64,000 bases of DNA from Candidatus Fimadaptatus faecigallinarum (lineage in GTDB: Bacteria > Bacillota > Clostridia > Christensenellales > Aristaeellaceae): the NCBI GenBank assembly GCA_018714445.1, contig DVNK01000038.1:23193-87192 (forward strand), read 5' to 3'. Below, in pieces: positions 43,430 through 52,431 of the stretch (position 1 is the stretch's first letter; every line of letters begins with the position of its first letter). The translations under genes and the position numbers were made by a program. The notes under the pieces are model-generated. The model was given only the letters and a program-made list of their open reading frames with translations. It searched no databases and was not told the DNA's origin.

Positions 43430-44485
43430 TTAGTCACCGATCAGCTCGCGCAGCGCCTGCACTACGGCATCCATTTCAGCATCGGTGCCTATCGTGATGC
43501 GCAGGCGATTGGATATGCGCGGCTTGTCGAAGTAGCGCACCAGTATGCCCCGCGCGCGCAAACCCTCAAACAGCGTCCGCGCCGGCACGCGCGGGTGCAT
43601 CGGGAACACGAAGTTGGCGCGGCTGTCGGGCACGTCAAAGCCCATGTCGCGCAGCTGTGCGGTGAAACGCGCGCGCGTGGCGACGATCATATCGCGGGTA
43701 TGTTCAAAATAGCCGGCGTCGTCGACTGCGGCGGTCGCCGCCGCCTGGGCCAGCGCGTCGACGGTATACGAATTAAAGCTGTTCTTAATGCGATTAAGGC
43801 CGTCTATCAGCCCCGGCGCGCCCAGCGCATACCCCACGCGCAGTCCCGCCAGCGCATGGGACTTGCTCAGCGTGCGCACTATAAGCAGGTTGTCGAACTC
43901 GCCCACCGCATCCGCCATCGACTCGCCGCCAAAGTCGCAGTACGCCTCGTCCAATATCAGCGCCTTGCCCTGCGCACGCAGCCCGGCGGCGAGCTGGCTG
44001 AGCGCATCGCGGTCCAGCCCCAGCGACGTGGGCGCGTTGGGATTGGCCAGCGCGACCGTATGGCCGGCGATCAGCTCGCGCCACGGCACGCTCAGGTCGT
44101 CGCGCACGGGCACCGTGGTATACGGCAGGTCGAACAGCGCCGCATACACCGGATAAAACGTATACCCGATGTCCACGCTGAGCACGCCCTCCGGCCCGAC
44201 CAGCGCCTCGAACGCAAACGCCAGCACCTCATCCGAGCCGTTGCCCACAAACACGTTCTCAGGCGCAAGCCCATGCCGCCGCGCAATGGCAGTCCGCAGC
44301 GCCGTGCACTCGGGATCCGGATAGAGCCGCAGCTGTGCCGCCATGCCCTGCAATGCGGCTTCTATGCGCGGCGACGGCGGATATGCGTTTTCGTTGGTAT
44401 TGAGCTTTATGTAGTTGCGATCGCGCGGCTGTTCGCCGGGCGTATAGGGGACTATCGTATTGGCCTTGGGGCTCAGGTAATTCAT
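43430..44485 (-). CDS. hisC: Histidinol-phosphate aminotransferase
   Basis: A 351-residue PLP-dependent aminotransferase of the HisC group. The PLP lysine is Lys208 (VRTLSKSHALAGLRVGY). NTNENAYPPSP and GNGSDEVLA are further class-I/II motifs. No other histidine genes adjoin, so it could also serve as an aromatic aminotransferase. GAGGAT lies before the ATG. Confidence 0.9.
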   Translation of the reverse strand: MNYLSPKANTIVPYTPGEQPRDRNYIKLNTNENAYPPSPRIEAALQGMAAQLRLYPDPECTALRTAIARRHGLAPENVFVGNGSDEVLAFAFEALVGPEGVLSVDIGYTFYPVYAALFDLPYTTVPVRDDLSVPWRELIAGHTVALANPNAPTSLGLDRDALSQLAAGLRAQGKALILDEAYCDFGGESMADAVGEFDNLLIVRTLSKSHALAGLRVGYALGAPGLIDGLNRIKNSFNSYTVDALAQAAATAAVDDAGYFEHTRDMIVATRARFTAQLRDMGFDVPDSRANFVFPMHPRVPARTLFEGLRARGILVRYFDKPRISNRLRITIGTDAEMDAVVQALRELIGD

Positions 44486-44689
44486 TGTACTATCCTCGCT
44501 GTCGTATTTTTGTATATCCGCGGCCGGGGCGCTCCTCGGCCCGCATACTTATATTACCTCATTCTGTCAGCAACGTAAAAGCGCCGGTCATGCGCGGCGG
44601 CGCGGACGGCCCGGAAGCAGCTCCATCGATCAGCCAGCGGTTTGCGCGAACCGGTCCGGCGCAAGATTCTGCTCAGTATGTCGGATTGT

Positions 44690-45120
44690 TCGGCATTTCG
44701 CGCTGCCAGGCTGATTTGCTTTGCGGCTTGCGCTGCCTTGCACCTTGGTTTGTGCGGAATTATGCGCCGCGCCTTGCTTTGTGGCTTGCGCTGTCAAGCG
44801 CCTTGGTTTTCTTGGCGTCATGCGCCGCGCCTTGCTTACCGGCCTGCGCTACAAAGCGCCATACCTTACTCAGCGGCTTACACCGCCCAGCGCCGCGCCT
44901 TACTCAGCAGCTTGCGCTGCAATGCGCCTTGGTTTGTGCGGCGTCATGCACTGCGCCTTGCTCAGCAGCTTGCGCCGTCAAGCGCCTTGGTTTGTGCGGA
45001 ATTATGCGCCATGCCTTGCTTTGCGGCTTGCGCTACAAAGCGCTATACCTTGCTCAGCATCTTCCACTGCCCAGCGTCGCGCCTTGCTCAGCGCAATGCA
45101 CAGTTCAGCGCCGCAGCTTT
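44690..45120. repeat. 58-bp tandem array (degenerate)
   Basis: Units around GCGCCTTGGTTTGTGCGG, GCGCCGCGCCTTGC and GGCTTGCGCTGTCAA, spaced mostly 58-68 bases, run up to the end of the ParB-like gene. About seven copies. Confidence 0.85.
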
Positions 45121-45168
45121 GACTGGCCTCGCGCCGCTCAATTCTGTTGACAGCTACACTATATCATG

Positions 45169-47595
45169 CTAAAGCGATAAAGTCAAGCCGCCCACATGCT
45201 TTTTACGCATATGTGCGAGCTCCTCGCCCAGCAATTGATCCATCAGCCGATCCATGTCCGACGCCGACTCAGCGCGAAGCCGGACAGACCCAACCGCGCG
45301 TGAACGCGCCGCGGCACAACCTGATACAGCTGGATTGCAGGCAATCGTCTCGCCCGGCGAATCGCGCTGCTCTGGCGCGGAACTGCCGTTTGCCTCCCTC
45401 GGTTCCGCATTGGATGCGCTCGGTGTTTGCGCAATCGGATCGGCTTTAGGCGAGCCTGCGTTCATGTTTGTACGCGATGCGCTGTAATCCAGCGAGCGCT
45501 GAACCGGGTCATAATTGGTAACTTCAGCCAATATTGGTGCTTCTTCATCTATTGCAATTGATTTTTCATGCGATTTCTGAGCGCAGTCATCTCCCGAATA
45601 TTTGAAATTGCATGCATATTCGCGCCTGAATCGCCTGCGTACGGCATGTGTTTTTTGATGATCCGCCGATTGCCCGGCGGTATTTGCAGCGTCTGCATTT
45701 AAATAATCAAAAGGTATTTGCGTTGTATTTTCGATGTGTTCACTATCAATTACTTTGTCACGTAATGTCGCCGTTGAATCGTGCACTAAATTTGTACGTG
45801 TACTACGCCTCGGACGATACTCATCGGTCGTGTATTTTGCATATTCAGCAGATGGTATATCAGGGTCAGAGCGCTCAGTATCACGGTTTTCAGTAGCATT
45901 CGCCAAGCTATGCACGTGTGCATTTGCATTATCCATGCGCCGATCCGCCAGCAGTGCGCCGATCTGTGACAAACTCAACCGCTCGTCATGCAGTGCCGAA
46001 TCGCCGCGTTCCGCCAAATTCGCGGCGTCTACCGTGGCGCAATAGTCCTTTAACTCATGTTCATCCGGCAAATTTTGCCAGTCCGGCTCAGTCGGCAAGT
46101 TCATCGAACTGGCGCTCTGCGGGCTATGGACTTCCGCGCTCGTTGCTTTTACGCTGTCTGCCACGCTTTCATAAGCGCGAACCGCTGCGCCACGGGCATT
46201 TGCCTCGGCTCGGTCAGCCTTAATGCAGGCTGAAGCGCCGATACCGATATGCGTACCTCTGGCGCGCGCACTCGCACCATTGAAGACCGTTGGCCCCGCG
46301 TCGATGCGCTTGTTCCCGCCGCTATCGGCCAGCGGACTGCCATACGCACCCGCGACCCCGCCGCTGTCAGAAATCGATGCATCGTCGGTGCGTGTGGCTT
46401 TACTGCCGCTTGTTCCGGGCCTGACGCCAGCATCTGCGGTTTCGATTTTGCCGCATATCGCTTCTGCGTCAGTTCCAGAGGTTTCGCAATTGCCGGCTGC
46501 CGGGCCAGCGCCAGCACTTGCAGTTTCGCTTATGCTGACCGTCGACATAATGCCCGCAGCTTTGCCTTCGCTTGCCATCGACATGGCGTCCGCGGTCTCG
46601 CTCTGGCCGACTGCTGAGCCAGCGCCAGAAGCTTTGGCTTTGCCGAACGTCTTCCTTACGCCAGCAACTTCGATTTTGCCGAATTTCGCTCCTGTGCCAG
46701 CAGTTTCACATTCGTCGACCGCCGCTCCTGTACCAGCAGTTTCACATTCGTCGACCGCCGCTCCTGCGCCAGCAGTTTCACATTCGCCGACCGCCGCTCC
46801 TGTGCCAGCAGTTTCACATTCGCCGACCGCCGCCCTTACGCCAACAGCCCTGCTCTTGCCGGCCGCCGCTCTTGTGCCCACGGCTTGACTTTTGCCGGCT
46901 GCCGCCTCAACGCCATCGCCCACGGGTTTGCCGTTGTCGAGCATCGGCTCCTCGTCGGCATCCGCGGCCATGGCGCCGTAGACCGCCGTACCAGCGCCGC
47001 ATGGCACGCTTATCTCCAGCTTCATGCCATCGCCTACTGCACGCACATACAGCCGCGCGTCCATGCCCGTAGCGCGCAGGCCGCTGACCAGCTCCTGCGC
47101 CGCGTTGACAATCAGCCGGCCATCGCGTATGTAGCCATGCGCGCTGCGCCGTGAAACGGCGGGCGGTTCAGGCTCGGCCAACCGGCCCGCCAGCGCATCC
47201 AGATCGGCTGGCGCATAGCCGTGGAACCGCTCCAGATCGCGCCTGAGCTGACGCTCGCGCTGCGGCGCGGGAGTCCGGCGGCAACTGTTCTCACACAGCG
47301 CCGCCAACAGGCATTCCTCATTCAGCGCCGGCAGCACGATGCATTCCAGCTCCTCCATGCCCAGCGCCCGGCATGCCGCCAGCCGCCGGGCGCCCGCTAC
47401 CAGTTCATACCCATTTCCGCGCGCCCGCACAAGTATCGGAGACAACAACCCCAGTCGCGCTATCGAATGTTTGAGCGCATCCAACTCGCCATCTGGCGCA
47501 GTGGACGCGCTCGCGTGTATACTGTCGGTTTGAATTATGCTTATCTGTCTGTGTGTGCGCCGCTTCACTCGCGCCGGTTCCAGACAAAACGGCAT
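45169..47595 (-). CDS. ParB-like protein with a long repetitive C-terminal tail
   Basis: An 808-residue protein. Residues about 20-105 match the ParB N-terminal domain: LSPILVR, GARRLAACRALG (GxRR box) and ENSCRR (ENxxR), the three CTP-binding motifs. A normal HTH does not follow; instead a HGYIRDGRLIVNAAQEL segment leads into about 600 residues of low-complexity sequence. Residues about 240-360 are a repeat of a 12-residue unit AAVGECETAGTG, in-frame 36-base copies. No parA lies nearby. The start has GGGAGGG upstream. The role could be segregation, nucleoid occlusion, or a diverged CTPase clamp. Confidence 0.8.
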   Translation of the reverse strand: MPFCLEPARVKRRTHRQISIIQTDSIHASASTAPDGELDALKHSIARLGLLSPILVRARGNGYELVAGARRLAACRALGMEELECIVLPALNEECLLAALCENSCRRTPAPQRERQLRRDLERFHGYAPADLDALAGRLAEPEPPAVSRRSAHGYIRDGRLIVNAAQELVSGLRATGMDARLYVRAVGDGMKLEISVPCGAGTAVYGAMAADADEEPMLDNGKPVGDGVEAAAGKSQAVGTRAAAGKSRAVGVRAAVGECETAGTGAAVGECETAGAGAAVDECETAGTGAAVDECETAGTGAKFGKIEVAGVRKTFGKAKASGAGSAVGQSETADAMSMASEGKAAGIMSTVSISETASAGAGPAAGNCETSGTDAEAICGKIETADAGVRPGTSGSKATRTDDASISDSGGVAGAYGSPLADSGGNKRIDAGPTVFNGASARARGTHIGIGASACIKADRAEANARGAAVRAYESVADSVKATSAEVHSPQSASSMNLPTEPDWQNLPDEHELKDYCATVDAANLAERGDSALHDERLSLSQIGALLADRRMDNANAHVHSLANATENRDTERSDPDIPSAEYAKYTTDEYRPRRSTRTNLVHDSTATLRDKVIDSEHIENTTQIPFDYLNADAANTAGQSADHQKTHAVRRRFRREYACNFKYSGDDCAQKSHEKSIAIDEEAPILAEVTNYDPVQRSLDYSASRTNMNAGSPKADPIAQTPSASNAEPREANGSSAPEQRDSPGETIACNPAVSGCAAARSRAVGSVRLRAESASDMDRLMDQLLGEELAHMRKKHVGGLTLSL
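46670..46860 (-). repeat. In-frame 36-bp repeat inside the ParB-like gene
   Basis: At least five copies of a 36-base unit with GCCGCTCC, TG and GCCAGCAGTTTCACATTCG, encoding variants of AAVGECETAGTG and AAVDECETAGTG. Flanking degenerate relatives extend on both sides. Confidence 0.9.
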
Positions 47596-48165
47596 GTCTA
47601 CCCTCCCGCCGGGCAAAATTTCGTCTCCTCAGCATGCCGTCATACTCGCTTGCCCTACTAAGCGTGTATTTATTCGCGACGCACCGGCGATTTTCCTGCT
47701 GCCGGCGTGCAGGAATCGTTCGACGGTTTGCGCCATTCCGCGACGCGTTTTGCGCGAGGGGCGCGTGTTTATGCCGATGCCGCTTATGTGCCGCCGGACG
47801 GCAGCGCGTACGCCTTGCCGGCAGCCATGAACCGGTTTATGTATATTTATTCCATGTATGTTCTGAACGTTGTCCGTTCCGCTCTTCGAATTACATTATT
47901 TAGATTCCTATCTGTAACGAGTGTAATCCGTTTATGCATTTTCCCCTGTAGCCATGCCGATGGCAAATGCATTTCATCGCCGATTCCGAGGCTATGCACG
48001 CGCATCTGCCATACACCGATATTTGCATCCGAAATCAAACAAACGCGCTGCATGCACTCATATTTTCAGCAACGCCGACGCGCTGCTCAATCGCACATTT
48101 TGGCATAAGCACAACGCGCTGCTCAATCGCACACCAATTCTTACATAATACAGGCGCGCCTGATC
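47596..48165. other. Non-coding gap, no gene seen
   Basis: About 570 bases. GCGCTGCTCAATCGCACA occurs twice (around 48080 and 48118). No ribosome site plus frame is convincing, and no clear promoter was found. Confidence 0.5.
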
Positions 48166-48813
48166 TCACCCGCGTGCCGCCTCAACTATCGCCCGGGCAT
48201 TTGCCTCTATCAGATCAAACCTGCGCCCGGCGATCAGCGCCCGGTCGGTCAGCGCGCCGCCCACGCCCAGCCCGGATACGCCCGCGCGCATAAACTCAGC
48301 CGCATTGGCCGCGTTTACACCGCCGACCGCAAACATCGGCACATGCCCCAGCGGCGCGCGTATGCTCTTTATGTAGCCCGCGCCCAGCTCGCCCGCCGGG
48401 AATATCTTGACTATGTCGCAACCCGCCCGCACCGCGCGCATTATCTCAGTGGGCGTCAGCGCGCCCGGCAGCGACGCCATGCCCAATGCGCGGGTCTGCG
48501 CTATGACCGCCTCGTCCACATCCGGCGATATTATATATGTAGCGCCGGCATCGTGGGCCATGCGCACCTGTTCGGGCGTGAGCACCGTGCCCGCGCCTGG
48601 CAGCACCCGCCCATTAAACTCGTCGGCTATCGCGCGTATCGCGCGCAGCGTGTCAGGCCAGCTCTCAGGCGCGCGCTGGTCGAACGTTACCTCTATCGCG
48701 CGCACGCCGCCCGCTTCCAGCGCCCGCACCAGCGGCAGCATGTCCTCACTGGCCACGCCCCGCACAATCGCTATTATGCGGCCCTCCGTCAGCCGCGCCG
48801 CTGTACTGTTCAT
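48166..48813 (-). CDS. eda: KDPG/KHG aldolase
   Basis: A 215-residue class I aldolase that cleaves 2-keto-3-deoxy-6-phosphogluconate. Lys136 in DIVKIFPA forms the Schiff base, Glu41 (IEVTFD) assists, and FAVGGVN is a phosphate loop. It fits hexuronate or Entner-Doudoroff use. AAAGGAGG precedes the ATG. Confidence 0.94.
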   Translation of the reverse strand: MNSTAARLTEGRIIAIVRGVASEDMLPLVRALEAGGVRAIEVTFDQRAPESWPDTLRAIRAIADEFNGRVLPGAGTVLTPEQVRMAHDAGATYIISPDVDEAVIAQTRALGMASLPGALTPTEIMRAVRAGCDIVKIFPAGELGAGYIKSIRAPLGHVPMFAVGGVNAANAAEFMRAGVSGLGVGGALTDRALIAGRRFDLIEANARAIVEAARG

Positions 48814-48849
48814 AGTGTGCCTCCTTTCGCAAATGCATCGTCATGTCAA

Positions 48850-49440
48850 GCGGCATCCGAGCATGCGCCGCATATGTCGTTGCGTCAATGTGCCGACGTC
48901 ACATCGTCGGGATGTGCGCGCCATACCGCATTGCCACACCGTCCGGACGCACACGCCATGCCGCGTTGTCACGCCGTCCGGATGCGTGCGCCCTACAACT
49001 CACGCCACACCGTCCGGACGCATCATCTTGCCGCGTTGTTACACCATCCGGACGCATGCGCCTTGCAATTCCCGCTACGCCATCCGGATGCGTGTGCCAT
49101 GCTGCGGTGTCACGCCGTCCGAACTCGTGCGCCATGTTACGTTGAAACGTCGTCTGGATGCGTATGTCATGCTGTGTTGAAACGCCGTCCGGATGCATTC
49201 GCCTTGATGCGTTGAAACGCCGTCTGGATGCGTGCGCCTTGCTGCGTTGAAACGCCATCCGGATACGTGTGCCATGCCGCGGTGTCACGCCGTCCGGATG
49301 CATTCGCCTTGTTGCATTGAAACGCCGTCTGGATGCGTGTGTCATGCTGTATTGAAACACCATCCGTACGCATACTCCATGCCGCATTGTCACACCATCC
49401 TGACGCATGCGCCATGCCACTCCTGCCACACAATCCGGCC
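48850..49440. repeat. 35-bp tandem array
   Basis: About 17 contiguous units of the form ACGCCGTCCGGATGCGTGC and GCCATGCTGCGTTGAA; exact 35-base spacing at 49113, 49148, 49183 and 49218. Confidence 0.93.
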
Positions 49441-49480
49441 GAACACTCCGTCCCACTCCGCCGCGATATGCCGCCCGCGG

Positions 49481-51361
49481 TCACGCGCGCCCGGCCTTCA
49501 GCTTTTCGAGGTATACCATCAGCACCTGCACGTCGCCCGGCGACACGCCCATCATTCGGCTGGCCTGACCCAGCGAGCGCGGCTTGAGCCGCTGGAGCTT
49601 CTGGCGCGCCTCGATGCGCAGACCGGTTATCGCCATGTAGTCGGTGTCCTCGGGCAGCAGCTGGGCCTCAGCGCGCCTGAACTGGTCGATCTGTAGCTGC
49701 TGGCGCTCCAGATACCCCTCGTACTTTGCGCGTATCTCGGCCTGTTCCATGGCGCCCGGGGCGTCGCTGTGCAGTTCGGGCGCCAACTCCGCCAGATCGG
49801 CAATGCGTATGCCTGGGCGCTTGAGCACATCGCTGGCCCGCCCTGAACCGTCCACCGGCGGTTCACCCCGGCTGACCAGCAGCGCGTTCAGGCCGGCGTC
49901 GCCGCGCAGCTGCGTCGAATTCAGCACGCCGGTCAGCCGCTCGGTCTCGGCGGCCTTGCGCTCGAACCGCGCCCAGCGCGCGTCGTCCACCAGGCCCATC
50001 CTCCGGCCCTCGGGCGTGAGGCGCATGTCGGCGTTGTCCTGCCGGAGCACCAGACGGTACTCGGCGCGCGAGGTCATCATGCGATATGGCTCGTCCACGC
50101 CGCGCGTCGTCAGGTCGTCCACCAGCACGCCCATGTACGCCTGTGCGCGCGTGGGCAGGAACGGCGCGTCACCGCGCAGTTTCATCGCCGCATTGAGGCC
50201 CGCTATCAGGCCCTGAGCCGCGGCCTCCTCGTAGCCCGACGTGCCGTTTATCTGGCCTGCGAAGTACAGCCCGGGTATGTCGCGCGCCTCCAGCGTCGGG
50301 CGCAGGCAAGTCGGATCGATGCAGTCGTACTCTATCGCGTACGCCAGCCGCGTCAGCTGTGCGCGCTCCAGCCCCGGCACGCTGTGGTAGATCTCCCACT
50401 GCATGTGCTCGGGCATGCCGGTGCTCATGCCCTGCACGTACCACTCGAACGTGTCCAGGCCCTCGGGCTCTATGAATATCGGATGGCGCTCCTTGTCGGC
50501 AAAGCGCATGACCTTGTCCTCGATGGACGGACAGTAGCGCGCGCCGGTGCCGCGTATCAGCCCCGAATAGCCCGGCGCCAGCGCGATGTTGTCGCGTATC
50601 AGCTTGTGCGTCTGAGGCGTCGTGTAGGTCAGGTAGCACATCGCGCGGTTCTTCAGTTCGCCCTCGGTCATGAACGAGAACGGCGTTATCGGATCGTCGC
50701 CGGGCTGAGGTATCATCTTGTCGAAGTCTATAGAGCGCACATCGACGCGCGCGGGCGTGCCGGTCTTGAACCGCCGCAGTTCAAAGCCGAGTTCGGTCAG
50801 CGCGTCGCTCAGCGGCCCCGCCGGGAACAGTCCCTGTGGTCCGGCCTGCCATGTCGCCTCGCCGATTATTATGCGGCTCTTCAGGTACACGCCGGTGCAC
50901 ACTATCGCAGTCCGGCAGCGGTACCGCGCGCCGGTCAGCGTGACGACCGACTCGACCTGGCCGCACCTTGTGTCTATGCGCGCGCACTCGCCCTGGCGCA
51001 CAGTCAGATGTTGCTGGTGTTCGAGCGCGGCGCGCATCCGGCGCTGATAGGCGCGCTTGTCGGCCTGCGCGCGCAGCGACAGCACCGCCGGGCCCTTGGA
51101 CGTGTTGAGCATGCGCGACTGAATGAACGTATCGTCTATCGCGCGGCCCATCTCGCCGCCCAGCGCGTCTATCTCGCGCACAAGGTGGCCCTTGGCCGTG
51201 CCGCCTATCGCCGGATTGCACGGCATCAGCGCGATCGAGTCGAGGTTGAGCGTCAGCATCAGCGTCTCAAACCCCAGCCGCGCACACGCCAGCGCGGCTT
51301 CCACACCGGCATGGCCCGCGCCTATCACCACCACATCGTACATTCCGGCTTCAAATTCCAT
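49481..51361 (-). CDS. mnmG: tRNA uridine-5-carboxymethylaminomethyl modification enzyme
   Basis: A 626-residue FAD protein with the N-terminal dinucleotide motif DVVVIGAGHAGVEAALACARLG, PCNPAIGGTAKGHLVREIDALGG and KTGTPARVD. With MnmE it modifies the wobble uridine of tRNAs. The start at 51361 is taken from homology; the ribosome site (AAAGGCG) is weak and 12 bases away. It stands without mnmE or rsmG, unlike the usual origin-proximal order. Confidence 0.96.
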   Translation of the reverse strand: MEFEAGMYDVVVIGAGHAGVEAALACARLGFETLMLTLNLDSIALMPCNPAIGGTAKGHLVREIDALGGEMGRAIDDTFIQSRMLNTSKGPAVLSLRAQADKRAYQRRMRAALEHQQHLTVRQGECARIDTRCGQVESVVTLTGARYRCRTAIVCTGVYLKSRIIIGEATWQAGPQGLFPAGPLSDALTELGFELRRFKTGTPARVDVRSIDFDKMIPQPGDDPITPFSFMTEGELKNRAMCYLTYTTPQTHKLIRDNIALAPGYSGLIRGTGARYCPSIEDKVMRFADKERHPIFIEPEGLDTFEWYVQGMSTGMPEHMQWEIYHSVPGLERAQLTRLAYAIEYDCIDPTCLRPTLEARDIPGLYFAGQINGTSGYEEAAAQGLIAGLNAAMKLRGDAPFLPTRAQAYMGVLVDDLTTRGVDEPYRMMTSRAEYRLVLRQDNADMRLTPEGRRMGLVDDARWARFERKAAETERLTGVLNSTQLRGDAGLNALLVSRGEPPVDGSGRASDVLKRPGIRIADLAELAPELHSDAPGAMEQAEIRAKYEGYLERQQLQIDQFRRAEAQLLPEDTDYMAITGLRIEARQKLQRLKPRSLGQASRMMGVSPGDVQVLMVYLEKLKAGRA

Positions 51362-51764
51362 ATATCCATACACGCCTTTCTGTAAAAGCCGCCCCGATCC
51401 GGCGCGGGGCCGGACCTTCAAACGGCGGCAGGGTATCTTGTCGCAAGCGATCCAAAGTAATGCCGCGGCCTGACCCGGCACGGCGACCGTCAGCTCGATG
51501 CAAAGCCGCATTGCGGAGCATGCGCCCCGGTCGATGCGCTCATGGCCGGCGCAGTCGATTCAGCCCGAGCATTGCGCCGCATGCGCGGGGCTTGTTGCCG
51601 CGCATGAACTGCCGCATGCAGCTGTGCAGGCCTGACATGCAGGTAACGAGTCAATCGCCGGCTGCCGGCCATTGCCCAGCGCAGACCGCGCTATCGCGGC
51701 GCCGCCATTGTCGATTCAACGGCTTGCGCTTCAACTTGTGCCGTCATCATGCAGCCCATGCCGC

Positions 51765-52195
51765 TTTAGAAACATGCATTTCAACAATGCTGTTGCCATC
51801 CCGATCATGTCGCTTTTGCAACATGCGCTTCAGCAGCGCCGTTGCCATGTCGATCATGTCGCTTTTGCAACATGCACTTCAGCAGCGCCGTCGCCATGCC
51901 GATCATGTTGCTTTTGCAACATGCGCTTCAGCAGTGCCGTCGCCATGCCGATCATGTACCTTTTGCAGCATGCGCTTCAGTAGCGCCGTCGTCATGCCGA
52001 CCATGTCGTTTTGGAAACATGCGCTTCAGCAGCGCCGTTGCCATCACGATCATGTCGCTTTTGCAACATGCATTTCAACAACGCTGTTGCCATCACGATC
52101 ATGTCGCTTTTGCAACATGCGCTTTAGCAGCACCGTTCCATCACGATCATGTCGCTTTTGCAACATGCGCTTCAGCATCGCCGTCGCCATGCCGA
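51765..52195. repeat. 49-bp tandem array of hairpin units
   Basis: CTTTTGCAACATG recurs at 51813, 51862, 51911 and on to about 52160, an exact 49-base period, about nine copies. Each copy includes CATGTCGC, TTTT, GCAACATG, an 8-bp stem with a four-base loop. Several copies change both arms together (for example CATGTTGC with GCAACATG). Confidence 0.93.
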
Positions 52196-52261
52196 CCAAG
52201 CTGCCACAATAAGTCCATCAGTCCCCGGCCGCGCAGCCAAATCCCTGGATCAGCGTAGATA

Positions 52262-52290
52262 ATTATACCGCGCCGCGCGCAAGTGTTCAA
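52262..52290 (-). promoter_or_regulatory. Leftward promoter reading into the hairpin array and mnmG
   Basis: Minus strand: -35 TTGAAC (52285-52290), 17-base spacer, -10 TATAAT (52262-52267). Its transcript would cross the 49-bp array before mnmG, whose start is about 890 bases further on. No other gene in that direction is evident. Confidence 0.6.
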
Positions 52291-52431
52291 CGGTGTGCGC
52301 GAGTTTTTCACGTATACATGCGCACGCCGAATGAACATGTCACACCTGTTTGACCGCCTTGCAGGAAAATCATGCGGCAATGGCGAACATTAATCGCAGC
52401 ACCTAAAATCGCACGATTGGAGGTTACACAA

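Noticed and set aside
52166..52240. A 23-codon ORF (MDLLWQLG...) on the minus strand just before the 49-bp array
   Set aside because: The upstream site is weak and it ends in the first array unit. It could be an mnmG leader peptide, but nothing else supports it.
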